From UBA4055 sp964648295 (GTDB lineage: Bacteria > UBA4055): a stretch of DNA of 64,000 nucleotides. This document shows, one piece after another, positions 35,525 to 43,879 of this stretch. Position 1 is the first letter of the stretch. Each line of letters starts with the position of its first letter. A model generated the notes under the pieces. That model ran no database searches. It was given only the letters and a program-made list of their open reading frames with translations, and had not been told where the DNA came from. A program made the position numbers and the translations under genes. The stretch covers positions 186,001 through 250,000 of the forward strand of contig CAZYNH010000003.1 in assembly GCA_964648295.1 (NCBI GenBank), read 5' to 3'.

Positions 35525-38500
35525 TTTCCGAATCTCATTTTAAGATTATTAATGATATCTTTTAAGAGTTTAACATCAGTATCTTTCATGATTGCATTTT
35601 TAATGTTTTGGGGTGCGTTAACGAATATCTCGCCGTTGATCTTCATTGCGATCTTTGCATAATTCAAAAAGGAGTTGTTGTCATGTTTTTTATAGAACAG
35701 ATATTTAGCCAAAGCTGTCGCGTATTTCTGCGCAGTGTTCGAATAACCTTTTCCGTAAAGCAGAACTATATCCTGTCTGAGCTGATTAAGAGCAGGTGTA
35801 TAGTCGCTGTTGAAATTAATGGTCATGAACAGATTTGCCCTATTGAAGAGAGGCGCGTTCTTGTCGTAATCTTCCATAAGTTTATATATAATGTCAAAAT
35901 CAACCGGTTTATCGTCAGACAGACGGTTAATAGTATTTATCAAAAGCTCGTTCGTCAGTATCTCGACAGGTGCCTCTTTCTGGATCTGCATTTCCTCTCT
36001 TACAGAGTAAACAAGGTCAAGGAACCTGTCTTCCGATATGTTAAGCTCCGCGAAATACTGTCTGGTATAATCGAATATCTCGTTTATCGTGTAGTTCTTC
36101 AGGAATGATTTGATATAAAATGTCAGGCTTTCGGTATCCTCGCCTCTTTTATGTCCGTTCATAGAAATGATATAGGAGGTCAGGTATTCCATCATGTCAT
36201 TGAACTTTCCGGCTTCGATGTAAAGGTTTACTATGTTCTGATAAACTTTGCTTATGCTGCTTCGCACGCCCGTTTCTATGCTTATGAGCATCACAAGGTC
36301 GTTAATAATCTCCTGGATAGGGTCTTCGAGTTTTATCCTGATCTTGGATCTGTGCTCAATAAGATTGATTATACTGAACAGAAAGCTGTAGTTAACATCA
36401 AAAACGAAAGCCTTATTAGCCTCATCAACCGCCTTTCTGAACATATTGTTCTTTTCAAGAAATTCCGAATATGCGTCTCTGGTGAAGAAAATAAAAACCG
36501 GGAACCTGTTGTCCTGATAAAAATCTATCGCCCTCTGAAAAAACCTTTCAACCTCTTCGGTATATGAACTCTTATCGTAATGAAATCCCATTATAAGATA
36601 CGATCTTGCCGCATAGACCTTATCCTCCGCATTTCTCAGGCTGTTGAAGTGTTCTGTAAGAAGTTTTTCAAAAGCGGCGGGGTCGTCATTGTAGTTCTTC
36701 CTGCGCCGGTTGTAAAGGTCATACATTTTAAGATACTGATTCACCGTTTTGAGCTTCGGGTTTGATGATGTGAATTTAATGAGCTCGTCAAGATATGTAT
36801 ATTCGCCCCTGTGATTGAAGGCCTGGTGCATTGCATATACCATCAGCTCAACAACAGTATCTCTGCGATCGGGATCATCCAGTCCTTTTTTAAGACGGTT
36901 AATTATTTCTGCCGATTCATCGAAGTTTTCCGCAAAGTTCAGGTCTATTAGGTTCACAACATCCGTCTCGAAAGAAAATTCTTCCTGAAGACTGTATTTT
37001 GAAAGCTGGCTTCTGTACTCTTCGATCAGATGCTGGTTGCTTTCAGGCACAAGGTTCTTGAAGATCAGATAAATAGCCTCATAAAGCAGTTTTAATCTCA
37101 GCCTGTCATTTATTGTCACCTTGTATATCAAAGTCTGGTAGAGTTCGATCAGGTTAGGAATATCTCTGTTCTTTATAAGGCCGTTCTTTACGACTTCTAT
37201 TTTCTCCATTACATCGACATTGATGTTCTTATGCCCGGCAAGACTGTGTGCAAAACGGTAAAGCCTCATGGTAGTGTCTTTCATGTCAATATCGGTGAAA
37301 ACAAGCGAGGATATTTTCCTGTGATAGTGCTTTATCTCGTCGTCTCCGGATGACTTTATGACCATCCTTTTTAAAATATCCTCTGTAATCGAATAGTAGT
37401 TAGCGTTCTCTCCCTGTGTTTTTATAAAATAGTTTTCGAACACCCGGTCCAATATTTCCCTTACCTGGGGCACCCCGATATCACTTATCGCGGCTATCTT
37501 TTCAACAGTCAGGGGAACAAGCGAAACGCAGAGAGTTTTCAGCACCGCGAACTCCTCGGCGCTAAGATCCCGGGGATTGAACATTATTTCGCTCTTTATA
37601 AAATCGTTTAGTATATCTTCGAATTTCGTGGAAGTTTTATATGAATAACCGCTGTATGTTCTTACTATAATGTTGTTCGCATAAAGCAATTTTAGTATAT
37701 TTATAAGTCTCTGGATGCTGTTGCCTGTTACATTCTGAAGTTTCGAGTAAAAGAATTCCGGTGCGTCCTTTATATTTGAAAAATATGTGTTCACAATTTT
37801 TCGTATCTGCTCAAGGTTGAGATTGGGTATTGTTATTACGGATCTGGTATCACTGGCCGCATTCAATATGTTGTGCAGAGCCTTCCTGTTCGACCTTATC
37901 TTCCTGGGGTTGACTGTGAGAACTATGAAGATATTGAGGTCTTTATAGAATCTGCTCAATATCAGGTTTATAAAGTCCAGAGAGAATTTATCCGCGAATT
38001 CAATGTTGTTTAGAGCAATGACAAGCATATTGCGCGGTGAGATGTCATTTATAAACTTCTCCATTACCGGGAATATGTCCGGAATATCAGTTTCTTTTAT
38101 TTCTTCAGTACCGTAGAAAAGCCTGTCAATAAGTTTTGTGTCAGCATTACCGTTCCTGATTATATTGCCTATGGACATAATCAGGTTCTTTAAAGGTTCA
38201 AGATTGTCCCTGTCCGGTTTCTCCAGAAAGTTGATCTTATAAAAATCGTGATTTGTAAGCTGGCAATGTATTTTGAATTCTTCAACCAGTTTTTTCTTGC
38301 CCGATCCGGATTCTCCAGTGATCACGATAAATTTCTTTTTACCTGTTTTTTCTTTTGATGAGTTGAATACTGATAAAATAGTGTTATATTCATTTTCTCT
38401 AAATACTGTTGTGTCGGAGAAAGTCGATCTTGTACTGTATGATGATATTATGTCGTATTTTTTTTTAAAGATCTGATTCATTGAAGATATAGCGTCGTTG

Positions 38501-39282
38501 GCAGAATTGTACCTTCCCACAGGTTCAACATCCAGAAGTTTTCTTATAAACTTCTTAAAATCCTGATCTTCTATCCTGTTTATCTTATCTAGAATTATCA
38601 TTTCGTCGAATTTCACTCTTTTATCAAAAAATTCATGGATAGTTGACGAAGGAGTGTAAACGAATTCAGAATTCAGAAGGTTGGCGAGTATCAGTCCCGC
38701 TGAAAAAAGATCGCTCCTTGAATCGATCGTGCTGGAGCCCCTTATCATTTCCGGCGACATATAGTTCAGAGTTCCTGCGTAATTATAATTCGGCGTGTCG
38801 AATTGGGTGGTGAGACCGAAATCGGTGATCTTGACCGTGAACCCGTCGAATTCTTTTTTTACCAGTACATTATTCGGCGAAATATCGTAGTGTATAAAAT
38901 TGTTGGAGTGAAGATAGCTCAGACCGCTCAAAAGCTGATAGAAAGATTCAAGCTTCATCTCTTTTGAGTTGTAAAGCTGATTGAATGTTATAAAGTTGCC
39001 GTCAGGAATGAATTCAAGCGTGAAATAATAATTTCCCAGATCGGGATCATAACCGAAATCATAAACTTTAGCTATGTTCTTGTGATTTAATGCGCACATG
39101 AGCCTGAATTCGTTCTTCAGCCTCTGGATTTTTTTCTGCGTCGAATGCCTGTTCAGCAGTTTCAGGGCCAGCTGGTTCCCGTTGTAGTCCTCAACAAGAT
39201 AAACGGTGCTTGAACCGCCTTTTCCGAGCTTTCGGATGACTTTATACTTGTTGTCTATACTGGTGATTTTATCAGCTTCCAA
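35521..39282 (-). CDS. Large Ser/Thr protein kinase with AAA-type ATPase and helical repeats
   Basis: A 1253-residue cytoplasmic signalling protein. Residues 12-270 form a Hanks-type kinase: GKGGSSTV loop (20-27), Lys41, HYDISPNN (catalytic Asp133, Asn138; HYD in place of HRD), DFG 154-156 and MSPE for APE. Residues about 295-560 form a STAND/AAA-like ATPase with Walker A GESGSGKK (323-330). The remaining part (about 600-1253) is helical and repeat-like. The layout recalls PknK-type kinases and MalT-like STAND proteins, but without a C-terminal DNA-binding or output domain. It lies 10 nt after argS and overlaps the amidase gene as ATGA. No membrane segment is seen. Confidence 0.9.
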   Translation of the reverse strand: MEADKITSIDNKYKVIRKLGKGGSSTVYLVEDYNGNQLALKLLNRHSTQKKIQRLKNEFRLMCALNHKNIAKVYDFGYDPDLGNYYFTLEFIPDGNFITFNQLYNSKEMKLESFYQLLSGLSYLHSNNFIHYDISPNNVLVKKEFDGFTVKITDFGLTTQFDTPNYNYAGTLNYMSPEMIRGSSTIDSRSDLFSAGLILANLLNSEFVYTPSSTIHEFFDKRVKFDEMIILDKINRIEDQDFKKFIRKLLDVEPVGRYNSANDAISSMNQIFKKKYDIISSYSTRSTFSDTTVFRENEYNTILSVFNSSKEKTGKKKFIVITGESGSGKKKLVEEFKIHCQLTNHDFYKINFLEKPDRDNLEPLKNLIMSIGNIIRNGNADTKLIDRLFYGTEEIKETDIPDIFPVMEKFINDISPRNMLVIALNNIEFADKFSLDFINLILSRFYKDLNIFIVLTVNPRKIRSNRKALHNILNAASDTRSVITIPNLNLEQIRKIVNTYFSNIKDAPEFFYSKLQNVTGNSIQRLINILKLLYANNIIVRTYSGYSYKTSTKFEDILNDFIKSEIMFNPRDLSAEEFAVLKTLCVSLVPLTVEKIAAISDIGVPQVREILDRVFENYFIKTQGENANYYSITEDILKRMVIKSSGDDEIKHYHRKISSLVFTDIDMKDTTMRLYRFAHSLAGHKNINVDVMEKIEVVKNGLIKNRDIPNLIELYQTLIYKVTINDRLRLKLLYEAIYLIFKNLVPESNQHLIEEYRSQLSKYSLQEEFSFETDVVNLIDLNFAENFDESAEIINRLKKGLDDPDRRDTVVELMVYAMHQAFNHRGEYTYLDELIKFTSSNPKLKTVNQYLKMYDLYNRRRKNYNDDPAAFEKLLTEHFNSLRNAEDKVYAARSYLIMGFHYDKSSYTEEVERFFQRAIDFYQDNRFPVFIFFTRDAYSEFLEKNNMFRKAVDEANKAFVFDVNYSFLFSIINLIEHRSKIRIKLEDPIQEIINDLVMLISIETGVRSSISKVYQNIVNLYIEAGKFNDMMEYLTSYIISMNGHKRGEDTESLTFYIKSFLKNYTINEIFDYTRQYFAELNISEDRFLDLVYSVREEMQIQKEAPVEILTNELLINTINRLSDDKPVDFDIIYKLMEDYDKNAPLFNRANLFMTINFNSDYTPALNQLRQDIVLLYGKGYSNTAQKYATALAKYLFYKKHDNNSFLNYAKIAMKINGEIFVNAPQNIKNAIMKDTDVKLLKDIINNLKMRFGK

Positions 39283-39292
39283 AAATGTCCGC

Positions 39293-40981
39293 CTACATCT
39301 TATCTATTAACGGTATGTTGAGTATGTCAAGGCATCTTCTGAATATTCCCTCGAGGGCGATCAGAAGAGTTACTCTCGCTTCGGCCACGCCGCTTTCCTC
39401 GCCGACTATGCGGTTTACCCTGTAGAACCTGTTAAAATCTTTAGCAGTATCGATAAGGTAGGAGGCGATCACTGACGGTTCATGTTCAGCGTAGGCCGCC
39501 ATTATCCTGTTCTCAAAATACGACATTGATTTAATGAGTTCATAGGTCGTGTCGTCTGTTAAAAGGCTGTAGTCCGGATCGGGATTCGGCGGAATTCCGG
39601 CCTTCTGTATTATGTGAAGAATCCTTACATACGAATACTGGAGGTACGGGCCGGTCTCGCCGTCGAACGAGAGCACGCGCTCCCAGTCGAACTCGATGTT
39701 CTTTACCCTTGAGCGGCTAAGATCCTGGAAAATGACCGCTCCGATACCGATCCTGTCGGCTATCTCCTCCTTTTCCCCGCCTTCAATATCCTTATCCTTC
39801 ATTATTTCGAGCACTCTGGCCTTAGCTTCGTCAAAAATATCCTCAAGGTATATCACATTACCCTTTCTGGTGGAAATACCCATAATGGACCCGAAGCCGA
39901 TGTGCTCGGCTTTATTGATCCAATCGTAACCCAGAAGTTCAAGCGATCTGAAAACCTGACTGAAATGAAGCTGCTGTTTGAGTTCGGTCACATATAGCAT
40001 TTTATCAAAATTGAACTCACGGTGCCTGTCTATCGCCGCGGCGATGTCGCGGGTGGAGTAAATGGTCGCTCCGTCGCTCTTCCTGACAAGGCAGGGCGGC
40101 ATACCGAACTTTTCGAGGTCGATTATGAGAGCTCCGTCGCTGATCCTTGATACAGGGCTGGACTCGATCTCCCTGATGATCTCTTTAGCTTTCGATTCGT
40201 AATATCCTTCGCCTCTGTAAAAATCAAAAGAGACACCTATTCTGTCGTATGTTTTCTTGATGCCTTCGATCGTGTAATCTTTGAACCTCTGCCAGAGTGC
40301 CCTTGCGCCTTCATCGCCGTTCTCGAGCTTTACGAACCATTCCCTTGCCGAATCCGCAAGAGAGGGGTCATTCTCTTCTTCAGCATGGAATTTTACATAA
40401 AGTTCCTGAAGGTATCTTACGGGATTGGTTTTGAATTTTTCTTCCTCCCCCCACAGCTTATAAGCGCATATCAGCTTCCCGAACTGCGTTCCCCAGTCGC
40501 CCAGATGATTGATCCTGACAACTTTCCATCCAAGGAAATCATATATCTTATAAAGCGAGTTGCCGATTATTGTAGATCTCAGATGACCAATATGCGGCTC
40601 TTTGGCAATATTAAGCGAAGAATAATCTATCACCATTGTTTTGCCTGCGCCGTTCTTTTTCAGATCTTCATACAATCCGCAGTCTCTGAGCCGGCCTATG
40701 ACTAGTTCCGCGAACGCTTTTCTGGAATATTTGAAATTCAGATATCCGTTCAGATTTTCAACGCTTTCAAAAGAAGCATCGCCTTTAAAAAATGCCTTAA
40801 GCTCTTCAGCAATTGCCGCAGGGGGCTTTTTCATCACCGGAGAGAACCTGAAGCAGGGCAGGGCTATATCGCCGAGGTTAGTGTCCTTAGGCGTCTCGAA
40901 AGAGGTTGCGTCGGCAAGGTCTTTAAGAGCAGGAAGTGAATTCCCGATCTTTTTGATTATCGATTCTTTGAGACTGTTCAT
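39293..40981 (-). CDS. argS: Arginyl-tRNA synthetase
   Basis: A 562-residue class I synthetase that charges tRNA-Arg. It has the Arg-N domain (about 1-80), the HIGH motif in EPHIGHLRSTIIGNSL, the MSTRKG-type second signature (seen as GISTRKGNVI), and the DALR anticodon-binding domain at the C-terminus (YVRILHIIQKA..., ending LDILNIPLIDKM). Complete and of normal length. It lies 16 nt after frr. Confidence 0.97.
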   Translation of the reverse strand: MNSLKESIIKKIGNSLPALKDLADATSFETPKDTNLGDIALPCFRFSPVMKKPPAAIAEELKAFFKGDASFESVENLNGYLNFKYSRKAFAELVIGRLRDCGLYEDLKKNGAGKTMVIDYSSLNIAKEPHIGHLRSTIIGNSLYKIYDFLGWKVVRINHLGDWGTQFGKLICAYKLWGEEEKFKTNPVRYLQELYVKFHAEEENDPSLADSAREWFVKLENGDEGARALWQRFKDYTIEGIKKTYDRIGVSFDFYRGEGYYESKAKEIIREIESSPVSRISDGALIIDLEKFGMPPCLVRKSDGATIYSTRDIAAAIDRHREFNFDKMLYVTELKQQLHFSQVFRSLELLGYDWINKAEHIGFGSIMGISTRKGNVIYLEDIFDEAKARVLEIMKDKDIEGGEKEEIADRIGIGAVIFQDLSRSRVKNIEFDWERVLSFDGETGPYLQYSYVRILHIIQKAGIPPNPDPDYSLLTDDTTYELIKSMSYFENRIMAAYAEHEPSVIASYLIDTAKDFNRFYRVNRIVGEESGVAEARVTLLIALEGIFRRCLDILNIPLIDKM

Positions 40982-40997
40982 TATTTACCGGTCAGTT

Positions 40998-41573
40998 TTA
41001 TATTGTCATTATCTCTTTTTCTTTTGCCGTAACGAGATTATCAACATCTTTAATATATCTGTCAGTAAGTTTCTGAACCTTGTCTTTTTCAATATCCCTT
41101 CTGTTCTCGCTCACACCTTCTTTTACCATTTTGTCTAGTTCGCTGTTAGTATCTTTTCTTGCGTTCCTGATGGTGATCTTAGAATTTTCGCCTTCTTTTT
41201 TAACATTCTTAACGAGATCTTTTCTGGTCTCTTCGGTAAGAGCCGGTATCTGAACTCTCACCACATTTCCGTCGCTGATGGGGTTGAATCCGAGATTCGC
41301 GTTGATGATGCCTTTCTCAATATTTTTTATCTGTGATTTGTCCCACGGGGTGATCACTATCAGTCTCGGTTCAGGTATAGCTGTATTGGCGACCTGACTC
41401 AACGGAACCAGAGCTCCGTACGATTCCACTTTGACCGGATCAAGCGTATGCGCATGGGCCTTTCCCGCCTTTACACGCTCAAATTCGTGGGTGAGATGCT
41501 CAATGGCTTTTTTCATTTTCTCTTCGCATCTTTCAATGATCGGCGCTATTTTTTCATTTTCGTTGACTGACAT
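40998..41573 (-). CDS. frr: Ribosome recycling factor
   Basis: A 191-residue RRF that, with EF-G, splits ribosomes after termination. The helical domain and the conserved EERCEEKMKKAIEHLTHEFERVKAGKAHAHTLDPVKVESYGALVPLSQVANTAIPEPRLIVITPWDKS segment are typical, as is the late RKDLVKNVKKEGENSKITIRNARKDTN. GGAG lies six bases before the ATG. The usual pyrH neighbour is absent. Confidence 0.97.
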   Translation of the reverse strand: MSVNENEKIAPIIERCEEKMKKAIEHLTHEFERVKAGKAHAHTLDPVKVESYGALVPLSQVANTAIPEPRLIVITPWDKSQIKNIEKGIINANLGFNPISDGNVVRVQIPALTEETRKDLVKNVKKEGENSKITIRNARKDTNSELDKMVKEGVSENRRDIEKDKVQKLTDRYIKDVDNLVTAKEKEIMTI

Positions 41574-41641
41574 GATCTGCTCCTTTAATCAATTTTATAG
41601 ATTCAATAAAATTTAAGATATGCTCATAGCAAAGTCAATAA

Positions 41642-42754
41642 TTATCCTTGGATATTTGAGAAATATACAACTGCTCCTATAACAGCGGCGGCGGCAATGA
41701 CAGCGGCTGCTATCTTAAAGACGCTGTAAGGCCGTTCTCCCTGTACTTCTCCTGTCCTCGCATTCACAAGGAACCTGAAAAGCCTGTTCTTATATCTGAA
41801 CGCGCTGATGTAAACGGGCAGAAGGATATGTTTGAAAGTTACATCCTTATGAGCCGTATTTACCGTAAAGATCCTCTGCTCGTCACCTCCGATATCCTTT
41901 CTCACATCCTGTCTGATCGCGGTGTCCATAATATTTTTAGCTTTCTCAAATCCCGCTTTTAAGTCTATCCGGTACTTTTCAGTAATAAAACCGCTCAGGT
42001 ATTTCTCGTCGAAAGGTACAAGGTTCTCTAGATCCCACGGCTCAAGAGCGTAAATGTATTTCTCAGGCAGAGAATCGGACGCGACGGTAAGCACATCGTC
42101 GAAGAACCTTCTGACGCGGCCGGAGGCGAATGACCAGCGTGTCTTTCTAACCTGTCGGGTCTTTGTAACGGTCTTGCCGTTGACCGTGGTCTGATAAGAC
42201 TCGGTTACATAGTAATGAACTCCTCTCTGGCCGGTATACGACGAACTCGTGTCTGAGTCGTATGTCCAGTACGGCACATATATGCCTTTGAATATATCGG
42301 TGCCGAGAGAGGATCTTTTAAGATCGTTCGGGGCGAACCAGAGTTTTTTTATCCAGCAGGCGAATTCGGAATAGGCTTCTTTCAGGGTCAGCCTGAAGGG
42401 CAGCATGGATCTGGGCTGGAGCATCAGTTCGTCGTGCGCGGAACTGATCACTAGGGGAACAGCGCAGTAAGGGCATGAAGCCGACTTCAGTTTAGGTTCT
42501 ATAGTGGATGACGCCCCGCAGTTCTCGCACTTCACTACATGCACGCTGATCTGTGATTGTGAGGAGTTATCCCTTTTAAGATGCTCCTCAAAATCAAGTT
42601 CCTCTATTGCCTCGTCGGCCCGTGGTATCTCGTTCTCATTTCCGCAGTAATCGCATTTCAGAACAGCCGTGCCGGGATTGAATTTGAGATCGGCGCCGCA
42701 GGAAGTGCAGGCGAAAGTACTGCTGAGCGCGTTCGGGTCATCTTGTTCATTCAT
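41642..42754 (-). CDS. Zinc-ribbon membrane-anchored protein (YdjG-like)
   Basis: A 370-residue protein with two zinc ribbons at the N-terminus: CTSCGADL...CDYCGNE (about 16-40) and CENCGASS...CPYC (about 76-97). A long soluble region follows with an aromatic-rich core (YVPYWTYDSDTSSSYTGQRG), then a single C-terminal membrane helix (FKIAAAVIAAAAVIGAVVYF). It resembles Bacillus YdjG, which together with the SPFH protein YdjI anchors PspA in the membrane-stress response. An SPFH gene lies directly upstream (4 nt), which supports the comparison. No PspA gene is visible here. Confidence 0.75.
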   Translation of the reverse strand: MNEQDDPNALSSTFACTSCGADLKFNPGTAVLKCDYCGNENEIPRADEAIEELDFEEHLKRDNSSQSQISVHVVKCENCGASSTIEPKLKSASCPYCAVPLVISSAHDELMLQPRSMLPFRLTLKEAYSEFACWIKKLWFAPNDLKRSSLGTDIFKGIYVPYWTYDSDTSSSYTGQRGVHYYVTESYQTTVNGKTVTKTRQVRKTRWSFASGRVRRFFDDVLTVASDSLPEKYIYALEPWDLENLVPFDEKYLSGFITEKYRIDLKAGFEKAKNIMDTAIRQDVRKDIGGDEQRIFTVNTAHKDVTFKHILLPVYISAFRYKNRLFRFLVNARTGEVQGERPYSVFKIAAAVIAAAAVIGAVVYFSNIQG

Positions 42755-42758
42755 GATA

Positions 42759-43865
42759 TCATACCCCGGGTAACGGAGGCGGAACAGGAGGGAACGCCGA
42801 ACTTATGTCAGGGACATCCTTGGCTTTAGTCCACGCAGCCATTCCCTCACGCCAAACAAGTGTGTCCGCAGTAACTGTCCCGCCGGTTATCATAGTCCTC
42901 AGAGCGTTCATGTCATGCGGGCCGTCCTGTCTGCCGTTGACCGCTATCCAGAACGCTGGTGCCGACGGGATCGGCGGCGGCGTTCCCTGAGCAGGGGCTG
43001 ACGATCTGTTCTGAGCGGACAGAGTGCTGCCCATCTGGTTCGCCATAGCGAATCCCATACCCATGCCCATACCCGCACCGGCCGTGCCGCTCTCGTTGGC
43101 CGCGGCGGCCTCGATAGCTTTAGCAGTCTTGAGTTTGGCAAGCTTGTCCAGATCTATCTTATCGAGCCTTGAGAGCTCGAATATCTCTTTTTTCACCTCT
43201 TCCGGCATGGATATGTTCTCTATCAGGAACTTGGTAAGCTCGATGCCGTATTTTTCGAATTCAGGCGCGATTATCGAAAATACAGTACCCGAGATCTCGT
43301 TTATGTCGCCGGCGTATTTTTCGACCGGTAAATTTGCCTCTCCGACCGCATCGGTGAACCTGGTCACTATCATGCTTCTGAGCTGACCGTTTATGCTCTC
43401 GGTCGTAAAATTGCCGTCCGTGCCTACGATCTCCTTAATGAAAACCGGACCGTCCTTGACCTTCATGGCATAAGTACCGAAAGCTCTTAACTCTATCATG
43501 CCGAACCTGCTGTCGGAAAGAGTTATGGAGTTTTTCGTTCCCCATTTCTGATCTGTTACATTTTTTGTCGAAAGAAAATAGACCTCGGCTTTAAAAGGGC
43601 TGTTGAATCCGTATTTCCAGCCTTTAAGAGTTGAAAGGACAGGAAGGTTCTCCGTTGTAAGTTTGTACATTCCGGGACCGAACACATCCGCTATTTTTCC
43701 CTCGTTAATAAAAACGGCCATCTGGCCTTCCCTTACTGTCAGCTGCGCACCGTTCTTTATCTCATTCTGATATCTTTCAAAACGGTACGCCATAGTGTCG
43801 CCCGACGGGTCAAGCCACTCGATAATGTCAATAAATTCCGCCCGAAGTTTGTCAAAGAGTCCCAT
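42759..43865 (-). CDS. SPFH-domain protein with C-terminal GYF_2 domain (YdjI-like)
   Basis: The product (368 residues from the ATG at 43865, which has GGGAGG upstream; the open frame extends 27 codons further without an SD) has an N-terminal SPFH/virion-core-protein region (about 1-250), an Ala- and Gly-Met-rich linker, and a C-terminal GYF_2 domain with FWIAVNGRQDGPHDMNALRTMI and TLVWREGMAAWTKAKDVP. SPFH proteins form membrane-associated assemblies. In Bacillus, YdjI works with the zinc-ribbon protein YdjG. GYF_2 domains bind proline-rich peptides, so this one may recruit a partner; its own tail ends PPVPPPLPGV, which could be a ligand. Confidence 0.85.
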   Translation of the reverse strand: MGLFDKLRAEFIDIIEWLDPSGDTMAYRFERYQNEIKNGAQLTVREGQMAVFINEGKIADVFGPGMYKLTTENLPVLSTLKGWKYGFNSPFKAEVYFLSTKNVTDQKWGTKNSITLSDSRFGMIELRAFGTYAMKVKDGPVFIKEIVGTDGNFTTESINGQLRSMIVTRFTDAVGEANLPVEKYAGDINEISGTVFSIIAPEFEKYGIELTKFLIENISMPEEVKKEIFELSRLDKIDLDKLAKLKTAKAIEAAAANESGTAGAGMGMGMGFAMANQMGSTLSAQNRSSAPAQGTPPPIPSAPAFWIAVNGRQDGPHDMNALRTMITGGTVTADTLVWREGMAAWTKAKDVPDISSAFPPVPPPLPGV

Positions 43866-43879
43866 GATATCCTCCCTTT

